The notes beneath the pieces are model-generated. The model did not search any database. It was not told the origin of the DNA and saw only the letters and a program-made list of their open reading frames with translations. This document shows positions 1-8,011 of a stretch of DNA of 16,616 bases, piece after piece. Positions within the stretch are counted from its first letter, which is position 1. Each line of letters begins with the position of its first letter. Position numbers and translations under genes: made by a program. The stretch is taken from contig CAMLOU010000100.1 in the NCBI GenBank assembly GCA_946481735.1, positions 1 to 16,616 on the forward strand. The letters run 5' to 3'. The DNA is from an uncultured Cellvibrio sp. Its GTDB lineage: Bacteria; Pseudomonadota; Gammaproteobacteria; Pseudomonadales; Cellvibrionaceae.

Positions 1-1343
1 ACCATCTGATCCATATTGTGTTTTGCGGTGCGGCTGCCGGCCTGTACGGTCGCAATGGTGTCGCTGATTTCCTGGGTTGCCTGGCTGGTGCGCGAGGCCA
101 GTTGCCGCACTTCATCAGCCACCACCGCAAACCCGCGCCCCTGTTCGCCGGCACGGGCTGCTTCAATGGCCGCATTCAGCGCCAGCAGGTTAGTCTGGTT
201 AGCCACTTCACTGATCACGGAAATCACCGCCGAGATACTGCCGATCCGCTCGGCCAGTGCGTCAATGCTGGATTGGGTGGTGCTGACGCTATGCTCCAAC
301 TCGACAAAACGTTGGACCGCCTGGGAGATCAATTGCTGACCGCGAGCGGCGGTTTGCGAGGCGGCATCAGTCTGATCGCGCGCCTCCTTGGCTTGCAGCA
401 TGGCGTGCTTGGTCTGCTGGTTAAATTCCTCGGCGGAGGCTGCGATCTTGGCGGTGGCCACACTTTGTTCTTCCGCCATCGACGTGCTGGTCTGGGCCTT
501 GTGAACGATGTCATCACTGACGCGGTGCAGGCTGGCCACCGAGTCGGCAATGCCACTCATCATGGAACGCAGGGCGTGGCGCATACGCAGGACCGAACCG
601 TAGATACTTTCTTCCGATGCCTTGTGAACCTTATGATCTTCGGTCAGGTCGCCATTGGCCACGGTACGCACCAGGGCCAACACTTCTTTTAGTTCACCAC
701 CCAGGCCACGCTGGATGCTGTACACCGCGAGATGCACCGGTACCACGATCAGCAACACCACGATCAGGCAAAAGCCTAATTGCTTGGCAGCGCTATCCCA
801 AAAGCGGGCATTTGCCTCATTAAAACCGATGCCGGTGCCCACCACCCAGCGCCAGCGCGGGGACAGCTTGGCGATAGAGAGCTTGTCTTCAATGGAGCCG
901 TCGGCCTGTTTCTGGGTCCAGGTATAACGCGCCATATCGCCACGCGCGGCTTCGACAGCGCGCAACAGGATGTCGCCCACGCTCTTGCCACTGCCATCTT
1001 TAAATTCGTGGAAACTGGTGCCATGGATCTGCGGGTCCAGGGGGGCGGCGACAAAGTTCATCTTTTCATCGGCCACGTAGACGTATTCGGATTTGTGATA
1101 GATGTTGTTGCGCAAAATATTGGTCGCAATGGCCTTGGCTTCTTCATCGGAAAGGAGGCCGGACGCAGCCATCTTTTCCATCTCGATCACCGTGGCATAG
1201 GTGCTGTTGAGCAATTGCTCCACCCGTGCCTGATTGTCCTGGTTGGTGGCGTAACGCAAGGTAAACAGGCCAATAGACATAATGCCAAGCAGGCCGATGA
1301 GAATCAGGCTGGTCAAGATCCACATTTTCACGCGTAAAGACAT
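1..1343 (-). CDS. Methyl-accepting chemotaxis protein with single Cache sensor (C-terminus off window)
   Basis: Inner-membrane chemoreceptor that would sense a periplasmic ligand and control CheA/CheW. 447 residues are visible; the C-terminal part of the signalling domain lies beyond the left edge. TM1 is at about residues 8-27. A periplasmic sensor at about 30-185 carries features typical of single-Cache (sCache_2) domains: YVYVADE near 88-93, PLDPQIHG at 101-108 and RWRWVVGTG at 163-171. TM2 is at about 189-208, followed by a HAMP-like segment to about 262 (GDLT at 231-234). The conserved MCP hairpin tip follows ([20 protein letters not shown] from 379, then [15 protein letters not shown]). 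The ATG at 1343 is preceded by AGGAGA. I checked most of the frame line by line and found no stop or frameshift. The ligand cannot be told from sequence. Confidence 0.95.
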   Translation of the reverse strand, partial: MSLRVKMWILTSLILIGLLGIMSIGLFTLRYATNQDNQARVEQLLNSTYATVIEMEKMAASGLLSDEEAKAIATNILRNNIYHKSEYVYVADEKMNFVAAPLDPQIHGTSFHEFKDGSGKSVGDILLRAVEAARGDMARYTWTQKQADGSIEDKLSIAKLSPRWRWVVGTGIGFNEANARFWDSAAKQLGFCLIVVLLIVVPVHLAVYSIQRGLGGELKEVLALVRTVANGDLTEDHKVHKASEESIYGSVLRMRHALRSMMSGIADSVASLHRVSDDIVHKAQTSTSMAEEQSVATAKIAASAEEFNQQTKHAMLQAKEARDQTDAASQTAARGQQLISQAVQRFVELEHSVSTTQSSIDALAERIGSISAVISVISEVANQTNLLALNAAIEAARAGEQGRGFAVVADEVRQLASRTSQATQEISDTIATVQAGSRTAKHNMDQM

Positions 1344-1415
1344 GGTGAGCTCTCCTGGAATGGTTGGCTTGACCCTACGGCCTGGCTGGACCAGCAACCT
1401 GGATTAGTTTGCTGG

Positions 1416-1444
1416 ACAGTAAGCGCATAGGACAACGTTGTCAA
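1416..1444 (-). promoter_or_regulatory. Probable promoter of the MCP gene
   Basis: On the minus strand a perfect TTGACA (1439-1444) is followed after 17 bp by TACTGT (1416-1421), which keeps the T, A and final T of the -10 consensus. It lies about 70-100 bp upstream of the MCP start codon. The -35 box overlaps the palindrome GACAACGTTGTC, so a bound protein would be expected to block polymerase. Confidence 0.55.
1431..1442. promoter_or_regulatory. Palindromic operator candidate, LacI-type (proximal)
   Basis: GACAACGTTGTC is a perfect 12-bp palindrome centred on CG, the symmetry usual for LacI/GalR-family operators. It covers most of the -35 box of the leftward MCP promoter. Which regulator binds is unknown, and no LacI-family gene is present in the window. 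Confidence 0.5.
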
Positions 1445-1528
1445 TAAACGCTGGCGCATAATTCGTTATCAATAACTTTAGCAGCAAATTTCTCTTTTCC
1501 ATGGGCAAAAAATGATAATTTTTAGTGA

Positions 1529-1540
1529 GATAACGTTGTC
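1529..1540. promoter_or_regulatory. Palindromic operator candidate (distal copy)
   Basis: GATAACGTTGTC differs from the proximal palindrome at one base (C to T at position 3). Its centre is 98 bp from the proximal centre, a spacing that would suit DNA looping between two operator copies. It is upstream of both the MCP gene and fabV, but closer to the MCP promoter. Confidence 0.4.
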
Positions 1541-1699
1541 TCTATGGGTCCGTATTGGGGCGAGGGAGATTATTTTGGTGCGCTTATAGCGGGTGCTTAT
1601 AGAACCGCTGAAAATGTGTTGATAAGTGTTTTTAGCGGAGGCTGGTGCCGACGCGGCAGGCGAATAGGACAAAACACTGTTTTCTGGCCCGCTGCGCAC

Positions 1700-1705
1700 T
1701 ATAAT
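1700..1705 (+). promoter_or_regulatory. Candidate -10 box for fabV
   Basis: A consensus TATAAT about 48 bp upstream of the fabV start. The region 17-18 bp further upstream (around 1676-1682, ACTGTTT) is a poor -35 match, so the assignment rests on the -10 box and position. AGGACA at 1742-1747 is the likely ribosome binding site. Confidence 0.5.
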
Positions 1706-1752
1706 GGCCGCCTTTGTTTCGCAGACCCGATACTCATCAATAGGACAACTTC

Positions 1753-2937
1753 ATGATTATCAAACCAAAAGTACGTGGTTTTATTTGTATCAACGCTCAC
1801 CCCCAGGGTTGTGCGGCGAATGTTCGGGAGCAGATCGCTTTCACCCGGCAACAAGGTGCGGTGGAAGGTGGCCCCAAAAAAGTACTGGTGCTCGGCTGCT
1901 CCACCGGGTTTGGTCTGTCCTCCCGTATTACCGCCGCGTTTGGTAGTGGTGCAGACACTTTGGGTGTTTGCTTTGAGAAACCGCCGACAGAAACCAAAAC
2001 GGCCACTGCCGGCTACTACAATACCGCCGCGTTTCATGAAGCGGCCGAGGCTGCCGGCCTCTATGCAAAAACCATCAATGGCGATGCCTTTTCTGATGCG
2101 TGCAAAGCCCAGGTTATCGAGGAGCTGACTCACGGTATCGGCAAGGTAGACCTGGTGATATATAGCCTCGCCGCCCCCCGTCGTACTGACCCGAAAACCG
2201 GCGAAGTCTACAATTCTGCGCTCAAGCCCATTGGCCAGACCTATGTCTCCAAAGGTTTGAACACCGACACCCTGAAAATCGTGGAAATGGCCATTGAGCC
2301 TGCAACCCAAGAAGAAATCGCCCAAACCGTGAAGGTAATGGGTGGTGAAGATTGGGAAATGTGGATCGACGCGCTCAAGTCTGCCGACCTGCTTGCAGAA
2401 GGCTGCCAGACAGTGGCTTATACCTATCTGGGTGACAAACTGACCTGGCCGATCTACGGCCGCGCCACCATCGGAAAGGCCAAAGAAGACCTCGACCGTG
2501 CCGCCAAAGCCCTCGACAGCAAGCTCTCCGACCTGAACGGCCAGGCGCGCGTCGCGGTACTCAAAGCCGTTGTGACCCAGGCCAGCTCGGCCATCCCCGT
2601 AATGCCGTTATATCTGTCGATACTCTTCAAGGTTATGAAGGACGCAGGCACTCACGAGGGCTGTATTGAACAAATTCAACGCCTGTTTAAAGAGTGTCTG
2701 TATTCCGGCACGCCGCGCGTGGATGAGGCGGGGCGCTTGCGCGTTGATGAGTTGGAGCTGGACCCGAAAATCCAGGCCCGTGTTGAGGAAATCTGGCCTC
2801 AGGTCACCGAAGAAAACCTGTTTGAACTGACCGACTACAAAGGTTACAACCAGGAATTCCTCAAGCTGTTTGGCTTCGGCGCCGAAGGCGTGGATTACGA
2901 TGCAGAAACCAGTCCCCTGGTGAGCACGAATTTTTAA
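1753..2937 (+). CDS. fabV: Enoyl-[acyl-carrier-protein] reductase, FabV type (NADH)
   Basis: Cytoplasmic enzyme for the last step of each fatty-acid elongation cycle, reducing trans-2-enoyl-ACP with NADH. The 394-residue length is normal for FabV. The N-terminus ([20 protein letters not shown]) is the family signature. A glycine-rich Rossmann motif ([13 protein letters not shown]) lies at about 47-59. Glu75, just after the second beta strand, is the residue linked to NADH preference. The catalytic pair fits the family Y-X8-K motif exactly, with Tyr235 and Lys244. The ATG follows AGGACAACTTC. A strong hairpin follows the stop, so it is probably monocistronic. FabV enzymes are generally insensitive to triclosan; whether this is the organism's only enoyl reductase cannot be told here. 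Confidence 0.97.
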   Translation: MIIKPKVRGFICINAHPQGCAANVREQIAFTRQQGAVEGGPKKVLVLGCSTGFGLSSRITAAFGSGADTLGVCFEKPPTETKTATAGYYNTAAFHEAAEAAGLYAKTINGDAFSDACKAQVIEELTHGIGKVDLVIYSLAAPRRTDPKTGEVYNSALKPIGQTYVSKGLNTDTLKIVEMAIEPATQEEIAQTVKVMGGEDWEMWIDALKSADLLAEGCQTVAYTYLGDKLTWPIYGRATIGKAKEDLDRAAKALDSKLSDLNGQARVAVLKAVVTQASSAIPVMPLYLSILFKVMKDAGTHEGCIEQIQRLFKECLYSGTPRVDEAGRLRVDELELDPKIQARVEEIWPQVTEENLFELTDYKGYNQEFLKLFGFGAEGVDYDAETSPLVSTNF

Positions 2938-2956
2938 TTCCACGCACTAGACTGAT

Positions 2957-2984
2957 GCCGGGCGTATAGCCCGGCGTTTTGTTT
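2957..2984 (+). terminator. Intrinsic terminator of fabV
   Basis: GCCGGGC (2957-2963), loop GTATA, GCCCGGC (2969-2975): a perfect 7-bp GC-rich stem followed by GTTTTGTTT. It begins 19 bp after the fabV stop. Confidence 0.85.
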
Positions 2985-2994
2985 GCGGATCACA

Positions 2995-3888
2995 ATGATG
3001 ATTCACTTTTTGTTCGGTCTGACGACCACACTGCTGTTTTTACTGATCACCTTGCTGGCGTTTGTTCCTCTGCTTCCGCTCGCGCTAGCCAAGCGCTTGA
3101 TCCCCTCACGGCGATGGCAAAAACACTGCAATCGCGCGTTGGACTGGATCGCCAGTCGCTGGATTGATCTCAATAGCGCGCATCAAGCGCTGCTGACACG
3201 CACGGATATTCATCTGGAAGGCGACCTCAATCTGAGCCGCCGTGAGTGGTACATGATGGTTTCCAACCATCAGTCCTGGGTCGACATCCTGGTGTTGTTA
3301 CGGGTGTTTAATGGCCGGATTCCCTACGTTAAGTTTTTTCTGAAGAAATCCCTGATTTGGGTGCCGCTCCTGGGTATTGCCTGGTGGGCGCTGGAATTTC
3401 CGTTTATGCGGCGTTACTCCAAGGCAGAGATCGAGCGTAATCCGGCATTGAAAGGTAAGGATGTTGAAGAAACCCGACGTGCCTGCGAAAAATATCGCCA
3501 CAATCCGGTGACGATCATCAATTACCTGGAAGGCACACGCTTTACGCCGGACAAGCACGCGCAACAACAGTCGCCGTATCAGCATCTACTGATTCCCAAA
3601 GCCGGCGGCCTCGCTTTTACCCTGGCGGCGATGGATGGACAACTCCACAGCTTGTTGGATGTCACTATTTACTATCCGCAAGGGAGCCCCACCTACTGGG
3701 AGTATGCGTCGGGTAAAGTGAGGCATGTTGAGATTCATGTGCGCCAGTTGCCGATCCCGGACGATTTGTTGGGCGACTACGCCAACGACCCGGAATTTCG
3801 CCGGCACTTCCAGGCGTGGGTTAATGAACTCTGGCATGAGAAGGATGCGCAGTTGGAGAGAATGGCGCAGAAAAGTGCAAGCCAATAA
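2995..3888 (+). CDS. yihG: YihG-family 1-acyl-glycerol-3-phosphate acyltransferase (PlsC-like)
   Basis: Predicted membrane acyltransferase that transfers an acyl chain to lysophosphatidic acid or a related lysophospholipid. About 297 residues, close to E. coli YihG (310), with a long run of recognisable similarity: NHQSWVD at 91-97 (the HX4D motif, His92 and Asp97), YVKFFLKKSLIWVPLLGIAWWALE at 111-134 region, GKDVEETRRACEKYR at 154-168 and EGTRFT at 179-184. A hydrophobic N-terminal segment (about 4-32) is the membrane anchor. A TTG at 2983 would extend the frame but falls in the fabV terminator T-tract, so ATG at 2995 (or 2998, with GGA 8 bp upstream) is preferred. There is no strong SD. Function is inferred from the YihG/PlsC family; the acyl and acceptor specificity is open. 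Confidence 0.86.
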   Translation: MMIHFLFGLTTTLLFLLITLLAFVPLLPLALAKRLIPSRRWQKHCNRALDWIASRWIDLNSAHQALLTRTDIHLEGDLNLSRREWYMMVSNHQSWVDILVLLRVFNGRIPYVKFFLKKSLIWVPLLGIAWWALEFPFMRRYSKAEIERNPALKGKDVEETRRACEKYRHNPVTIINYLEGTRFTPDKHAQQQSPYQHLLIPKAGGLAFTLAAMDGQLHSLLDVTIYYPQGSPTYWEYASGKVRHVEIHVRQLPIPDDLLGDYANDPEFRRHFQAWVNELWHEKDAQLERMAQKSASQ

Positions 3889-3952
3889 CGCGCTTTTGTT
3901 CTATGCTAGTCACACCTTGAATGTCAGTCAGCAGATTAGCGGGAGGTTCACC

Positions 3953-4189
3953 ATGCTAGACACCTCTATCCACTCCCTGAGTGGCTTGTTTGCACAACTG
4001 GGTTTGCCCAATTCTAAAAAGGATATCGAAGCCTTTATTGAACAACACCGGCCCTTGCCCCAGGCTGAGCCGCTTTCCAAAGCCAGTTTCTGGACGGAAT
4101 CCCAGGCCACCTTCCTGCGCGAAGCGGTGCTGAATGATTCTGATTGGGCAGAGGTTGTTGACGAATTGAATGTTTTATTGCGCGATTAA
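3953..4189 (+). CDS. DUF2789 family small protein
   Basis: A 78-residue cytoplasmic protein of unknown function. The sequence has the DUF2789 pattern: DTSIHSLSGLFAQLGLP at 3-19, HRPLP at 32-36, FWTESQATFLREA at about 47-59 and DWAEVVDELN at about 64-73. It is acidic with no signal peptide or membrane segment. The same frame stays open upstream into the acyltransferase gene, but the ATG at 3953 has a strong GGGAGG ribosome binding site (3941-3946) and gives the family's usual length. It starts 64 bp after the acyltransferase gene and ends at a strong hairpin; co-transcription is plausible, although TATGCT at 3902-3907 could be its own -10. Confidence 0.8.
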   Translation: MLDTSIHSLSGLFAQLGLPNSKKDIEAFIEQHRPLPQAEPLSKASFWTESQATFLREAVLNDSDWAEVVDELNVLLRD

Positions 4190-4207
4190 ACGCGGCCCGC
4201 GAAAATC

Positions 4208-4245
4208 AAAGGCATGTTCAGTAATGAACATGCCTTTTGTATTTT
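4208..4245. terminator. Bidirectional terminator between convergent genes
   Basis: AAAGGCATGTTCA (4208-4220), loop GTAA, TGAACATGCCTTT (4225-4237): a perfect 13-bp stem, T-rich after it on the plus strand and on the minus strand too. It serves the DUF2789 gene and probably also the leftward hydrolase gene, which ends at 4259. Confidence 0.85.
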
Positions 4246-4258
4246 TGAGGGAAGGGTT

Positions 4259-5275
4259 TCACAAAGACCCGAGGTATTTTCTGAACCAGTTAGCGATCTC
4301 CTTGCGCACTTCTTTTTCGTGCTCTCGCAAACTGTGCCCACCTTTTTCATAGATGACCAGGCGGTAGGGGCGCTCCAGCGTCTGTAATTTTTCTGCCATT
4401 CGCAATGAGCTGGCCGTGCTTACCCGTTGATCCCGCGCACCATGTAACAACAGGATCGGCAGGTCTTTCGGCAATTCTTTCGCCCAATAGACGGCTGAGC
4501 GTTTGCGTAGTTCGGTGGTTTTATGGTTCTCGTAATCAGGAATCCAGGTTTTCAATACAGCTTCCATTTCCGGGCGAACGGCTAATTCCGCCGTTATATC
4601 GTAAGGGCCAGACTGCGCGACCAAGGCAGCGAAACGGTCAGTTTGTTTTGCCGCCAGGAATGCCATCATCGCGCCACGACTCGCTCCCCAAACACCCACT
4701 TTTTGCGGATTCGCCTGGGGCAACTGGTCAATGATCGGCAGTAGCGCCAGGACATCCGCCACATCTTTTCCACCGAATTCATCGCTGAGCCGGTCCGGGT
4801 GCGCATCCTTACCCAGGCGTGCGCCACGGTATTGCGACCCCACCACGATAAAACCTTTGTCCAGCAATGGAGAGAAGGTGTGCAGGCGGTAATGGGCGGG
4901 GATTGCACCCGAATCGGCGTTGCCGCCCCGGTTGTAGATGACGACGGGTAGTTTCTGTGTCGGTGCGATATTCCTGGGTGCAAGGTAAAAGCCGCGCACG
5001 GTAAGGCCATCGACAGGGTAATCAAAATCCAGACAGATGAAGTTGCTCAACCAGGTTTGATAATTCTGCTTGGCCTGCTTGCGTTTTTCCTCGCTCATGG
5101 GCCGCCGTTTTTCCAGCTGAGCGATAAAACTATCCGCATCCTTAAAGTGGTCGCGGTAACAGGATTGCACATTATCCACGAGTGTTGATGGTAGGGGTTG
5201 AAACGCCTCGGCTGCGCCAGTCTGGCTCAGCCCGGCGATAAAAAATGCGGCAATCATGCGTTGTATTATTTTCAT
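4259..5275 (-). CDS. Exported alpha/beta hydrolase, prolyl-oligopeptidase-like
   Basis: Predicted periplasmic or secreted serine hydrolase of 338 residues. The N-terminus is a signal peptide (hydrophobic about 7-20, likely cleavage near Ala-Glu-Ala at 22-24). The alpha/beta-hydrolase landmarks are in order: an oxyanion-type segment YNRGGN at 114-119, nucleophile elbow GASRG with Ser199, acid Asp282 in HGARDQRV, and His314 in KGGHS. The layout matches the peptidase S9 / dienelactone-hydrolase-like group; peptidase, esterase or deacylase activity are all possible. Cys39 and Cys81 lie in the mature part and could form a disulphide. The ATG at 5275 follows AGGAAGGA, a strong ribosome binding site. 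It is a lone leftward gene with no functional link to its neighbours that I can see. Confidence 0.82.
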   Translation of the reverse strand: MKIIQRMIAAFFIAGLSQTGAAEAFQPLPSTLVDNVQSCYRDHFKDADSFIAQLEKRRPMSEEKRKQAKQNYQTWLSNFICLDFDYPVDGLTVRGFYLAPRNIAPTQKLPVVIYNRGGNADSGAIPAHYRLHTFSPLLDKGFIVVGSQYRGARLGKDAHPDRLSDEFGGKDVADVLALLPIIDQLPQANPQKVGVWGASRGAMMAFLAAKQTDRFAALVAQSGPYDITAELAVRPEMEAVLKTWIPDYENHKTTELRKRSAVYWAKELPKDLPILLLHGARDQRVSTASSLRMAEKLQTLERPYRLVIYEKGGHSLREHEKEVRKEIANWFRKYLGSL

Positions 5276-5366
5276 GGTTTTCCTTCCTGGTTGATGAGTG
5301 CCGGACCTTACCGGATTTTTTTCCAGTTAAAAAGCCAGCTTTTTCTCATTAAGCGGCTGCTTTGGC

Positions 5367-5372
5367 TATAAT
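5367..5372 (+). promoter_or_regulatory. Candidate -10 box for lpxL
   Basis: Consensus TATAAT 41 bp upstream of the lpxL start codon. No good -35 is visible 16-18 bp upstream. The flanking 5276-5412 gap also carries the leftward hydrolase gene's upstream region. Confidence 0.5.
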
Positions 5373-5412
5373 CCCCACCTTTCACGCGTTAACCCAGAGA
5401 CAACCCTCGCTT

Positions 5413-6333
5413 ATGTCACATTTCTCCCGCGCCCTGCTTGCTCCCCGCCATTGGCCTTCCTGGTTTGGTGCGGGTTTCTGGTATGTGTTGTCGCAATTGC
5501 CGTATCGCATGCAGGTGGGGTTGGCACGCTTGATCAGCCCTTTATTGAAGCTCAATAAAAAACGCCTGCATATGGCGCGGGTAAATATTGATTTGTGTTT
5601 TCCGGAATGGACCGAAGCAGAGCGGCAGCGGGTGCTGGAAGAAACCATCTTCTCAACGACCATGGCCATTTTTGAGACCGGGATCGCCTGGTTCTGGTCC
5701 AAAAAACGTTTGCGCCGTTTGTTCAGCATCAGCGGTGTGGAACATCTGGAAGCCGCACAGCGCGACGGGCGGGGCGCCTTATTGTTGAGTATGCACTTTA
5801 CCCATCTCGATCTGGGGAGTGCGATGCTGGGTCAATTTATCGATTACGACGGCATGTATCGCCCTCACAAAAATCCCGTCTACGACTACCTGCAAAGAAC
5901 CCGGCGCGAAGCCTATTGTCCCGGCATTACCATTCCGCGCGATAACGTGCGCCTGATGATCAGCCGCCTGCGGCAGGGCCGCATGGTGTGGTATGCGCCG
6001 GATCGCGATTTGGGGGCCAGGATGAGCCTGTTCGTGCCGTTTTTTGGTGTGCAGACGGCGACCGTGTCGGCGACCAGCAAGTTCGCCCAGATGGGCCGGG
6101 CACGCGTGATTCCCTTTACCCAGCGTCGTCTCGATAACGGCAAAGGTTACGAATTGGTGATTCATCCACCGTTTGAGGATTTTCCGTCAGGGGATGAGTA
6201 CCAGGATACCTTGCGCGTTAACCAGTTTATGGAGCGCGAAATCCTCAAATGTCCGGGTCAGTATTTCTGGGCGCAACCCCGTTTCAAGACACGTCCGGAA
6301 GGGGAGCCACCGCTGTATCGCCGGCACCGGTAA
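5413..6333 (+). CDS. lpxL: Lipid A biosynthesis lauroyl-type acyltransferase (LpxL/HtrB family)
   Basis: Inner-membrane enzyme that adds a secondary acyl chain from acyl-ACP to the Kdo2-lipid IVA precursor during lipopolysaccharide synthesis. From the ATG at 5413 it has 306 residues, the same length as E. coli LpxL. Matching landmarks: FSRALLAPRHWPSWFGAG near the N-terminus, LCFPEW at 61-66, ETGIAWFW at 88-95, the HX4D catalytic motif (His128 to Asp133 in HFTHLD), YRPHKNP, VWYAPDRDLG, and a C-terminal FKTRPEGEPPLY. An in-frame TTG at 5362 overlaps the promoter -10 and is unlikely to be used. The ribosome binding site is weak (GAGAC about 10 bp upstream). The chain length and position acylated (LpxL, LpxP or LpxM role) are inferred; LpxL-like is the best fit. 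Confidence 0.92.
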   Translation: MSHFSRALLAPRHWPSWFGAGFWYVLSQLPYRMQVGLARLISPLLKLNKKRLHMARVNIDLCFPEWTEAERQRVLEETIFSTTMAIFETGIAWFWSKKRLRRLFSISGVEHLEAAQRDGRGALLLSMHFTHLDLGSAMLGQFIDYDGMYRPHKNPVYDYLQRTRREAYCPGITIPRDNVRLMISRLRQGRMVWYAPDRDLGARMSLFVPFFGVQTATVSATSKFAQMGRARVIPFTQRRLDNGKGYELVIHPPFEDFPSGDEYQDTLRVNQFMEREILKCPGQYFWAQPRFKTRPEGEPPLYRRHR

Positions 6334-6404
6334 TGGTCGCAGCAATAGTGTGAAAATAAGTTTCCGGTTCTGATGATATTTGTGACGATTTTATGTCCGG
6401 GCCA

Positions 6405-6433
6405 TATTGTTTGTCGGTCAGCTGCGTTAGAAT
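6405..6433 (+). promoter_or_regulatory. Candidate promoter upstream of nhaD
   Basis: TAGAAT at 6428-6433 is a good -10, with TATTGT (6405-6410) at 17-bp or ATTGTT (6406-6411) at 16-bp spacing as a modest -35. If used, transcription would start near 6440 and leave a 5' leader of about 230 nt before nhaD. Confidence 0.45.
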
Positions 6434-6535
6434 GCGCGCCGTTTTGAAGCATTTAAACAGGCTCTAACGTTTGAATATTCCTCTCCGAGCTGTTTGCGCT
6501 CCACTCAACCACAGAATTTTTTCCCTTGTCCAGGT

Positions 6536-6610
6536 GTTGCTACGCAACCAATGCATGTCCCGGATCTTTTGTGACCACATCCCCAAGCGATGTGGCAAGA
6601 CCCATGCAAC
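6536..6610 (+). ncRNA. Candidate structured 5' leader of nhaD
   Basis: Within the long untranslated stretch (6334-6668) before nhaD, several pairings nest together: a hairpin GTTGC-TAC-GCAAC (6536-6548); a long-range helix TGCATG (6552-6557) with CATGCA (6603-6608), extendable by GTC/GAC pairing; and inside it a perfect 7-bp hairpin CCACATC (6575-6581), loop CCCAAGC, GATGTGG (6589-6595). A further small hairpin GAGC-GCTC lies upstream (6487-6501). I do not recognise a named riboswitch class. The position before a Na+/H+ antiporter suggests cation or pH control, which is inference. Confidence 0.4.
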
Positions 6611-6668
6611 AGAGATTCTCCCTGGCCAGGTTGGCAACCGGTTTATTAATTGTAATTGGTGGTGAACT

Positions 6669-7922
6669 ATGCCTGCGTTTCTTGAAGTTGTTCTGATCGG
6701 CTTTGCCATATTGGCGCTCCTGGGTGTGATCTTTGAAGAAGTTATTCACATCAACAAAGCGAAAACCACGTTGTTCTTCGGCAGCATTTCCTGGTTATTG
6801 ATGTTTATGTTTGCCGGCTCTACGGAGCAGCAGGATGTCATGCTCGGCAAACTTGACCACAACCTGCTGGAGATTGCGACCCTCTGGTTGTTCCTTATGG
6901 CGACGATGACATTCGTCGCCTACCTTAATGCCAAGGGCTTGATCCAGACGCTGGTGCAGCGGGTTTGCCCGCAGCAGATGAGCAAGCGCAGCCTGATGGT
7001 GATGGTGGCGGTGTTTGCCATGATCCTGTCGATGATTTGTGACAACGTCACCGCGACCCTGGTGACGCTGGGGCTGGTCCATGCCTTCAATCTGGACAAC
7101 CGTACCCGCATCAAACTGGCAGTGTTAGTGGTATTTGCAGTGAACTCCGGCGGTGTGGCCTTGATCACTGGCGACGTAACCACCCTGATGATCTTCCTCG
7201 CCGGTCACGTCACCATGTTGCAACTGTTCGTGTTGGTCATGCCGGCAATGATCGGCGTGCTCGCCCTCAGCCTGATGCTGTTCCCCGGCGTCACCGGCAC
7301 CGTGTCTACTGACAAAGTGCAACGGCATTTCAAAGCGATGGACATTGCCATCATGGTGATTTTTTTCACCACCATCTTCTGCACCATGCTGTTCAATTTC
7401 TTCTTCCAGATTCCGCCGGTGTTAACCTTCCTCTCCGGCCTGTCGATCATGTTCCTGGTGGGGCACTGGCTGCGTACCGATAAAGAAGAAACCCGCATCC
7501 TGGAATATATTCGCCAGGTAGAGTATGAAACATTGTTGTTCTTCCTGGGAATTTTGCTGTTGGTCGGCATGCTGAAAGAAATCGGCGTGCTCGATCTGCT
7601 GACTAGTGCCTATGCACAGTTCAGTCCGACAGTCGCCAATTACAGTGCCGGTATCTTCTCGGCGTTGATCGATAACGTGCCCTTGACTGCTGCCTTGCTG
7701 AAAGCCTCGCCGACGTTGGCCACACCCGAATGGCTCGGCCTGACCTACGCGGTGGGTGTGGGTGGTTCCTTGCTGGCTATCGGTTCTGCCGCCGGGATCA
7801 TCGCCATGAGCAAGGTAAAAGGATTAACCTTCGGCAGCCATATTCGCTATTTCCCCTTTCTGTTTATTGCCTACACGCTGGGTTATTGGGTAACGATTAC
7901 CCTGGCGAAGATGATGTTTTGA
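6669..7922 (+). CDS. nhaD: Na+/H+ antiporter NhaD
   Basis: Inner-membrane sodium:proton antiporter for Na+ export and alkaline pH tolerance, in the ion-transporter superfamily. The 417 residues form about 11-12 hydrophobic segments. Two inverted-repeat-like motif regions carry conserved polar residues in membrane segments: CDNVTATLV (Asp125, Asn126) with VNSGGVALITGDVTTLMIF (159-176), and IDNVPLTAALL (Asp335, Asn336) with GVGGSLLAIGSAAG (363-376). The first residues already form a membrane segment, so there is no cleaved signal peptide; some Vibrio NhaD proteins are longer at the N-terminus. The ATG at 6669 follows GGTGGTGAACT, a weak SD. It is a single gene bounded by its own leader and a strong terminator. 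Confidence 0.93.
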   Translation: MPAFLEVVLIGFAILALLGVIFEEVIHINKAKTTLFFGSISWLLMFMFAGSTEQQDVMLGKLDHNLLEIATLWLFLMATMTFVAYLNAKGLIQTLVQRVCPQQMSKRSLMVMVAVFAMILSMICDNVTATLVTLGLVHAFNLDNRTRIKLAVLVVFAVNSGGVALITGDVTTLMIFLAGHVTMLQLFVLVMPAMIGVLALSLMLFPGVTGTVSTDKVQRHFKAMDIAIMVIFFTTIFCTMLFNFFFQIPPVLTFLSGLSIMFLVGHWLRTDKEETRILEYIRQVEYETLLFFLGILLLVGMLKEIGVLDLLTSAYAQFSPTVANYSAGIFSALIDNVPLTAALLKASPTLATPEWLGLTYAVGVGGSLLAIGSAAGIIAMSKVKGLTFGSHIRYFPFLFIAYTLGYWVTITLAKMMF

Positions 7923-7945
7923 TGTGAAGTAGTGCGATAAATAAC

Positions 7946-7993
7946 GCCATAAAAAAGCCCCGACTGCTTGTGCAGCCGGGGCTTTTTTATGGC
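7946..7993. terminator. Strong bidirectional terminator between nhaD and the di-haem gene
   Basis: A perfect 17-bp inverted repeat, GCCATAAAAAAGCCCCG (7946-7962) and CGGGGCTTTTTTATGGC (7977-7993). The inner CTGC-TTGT-GCAG extends the hairpin. The A6/T6 tracts next to the GC core provide U-runs on both strands, fitting the convergent genes on either side. Confidence 0.93.
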
Positions 7994-8011
7994 CGAAAAA
8001 TCCGGCAGAGC

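Larger units (their letters stand above)
1344..1752. other. Divergent intergenic region between MCP gene and fabV
   Basis: About 410 bp with no credible gene. It holds the MCP promoter, the two operator-like palindromes, a short inverted repeat GTTAT-CA-ATAAC (1465-1476), a pair of direct GCTTATAG repeats (1582-1589 and 1595-1602), and the fabV -10 box and ribosome binding site. Short open frames here have no recognisable protein content. Confidence 0.6.

Noticed and set aside
18..1337. Long plus-strand open frames opposite the chemoreceptor gene
   Set aside because: They are antisense to a clear MCP reading frame with recognisable Cache, HAMP and signalling motifs, and have no recognisable protein content.
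1478..1756. Short open frames on both strands in the MCP-fabV gap
   Set aside because: No family resemblance, no convincing ribosome binding site, and they overlap promoter and operator signals.
5329..5344. AAAAAG-CCAG-CTTTTT hairpin resembling a terminator before lpxL
   Set aside because: No rightward gene precedes it, the stem is only 6 bp and mostly A-T, and it lies upstream of the lpxL -10; probably fortuitous.
6621..6630. Perfect palindrome CCTGGCCAGG in the nhaD leader
   Set aside because: Has no loop room for a hairpin and only 10 bp; could be a protein site but nothing supports it.
6471..6665. 64-codon open frame in the nhaD leader, ending four bases before the nhaD start
   Set aside because: Starts at TTG without an SD and reads as non-protein-like sequence over the paired leader elements. 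A translated leader peptide cannot be fully excluded, but the RNA-structure reading explains the region better.
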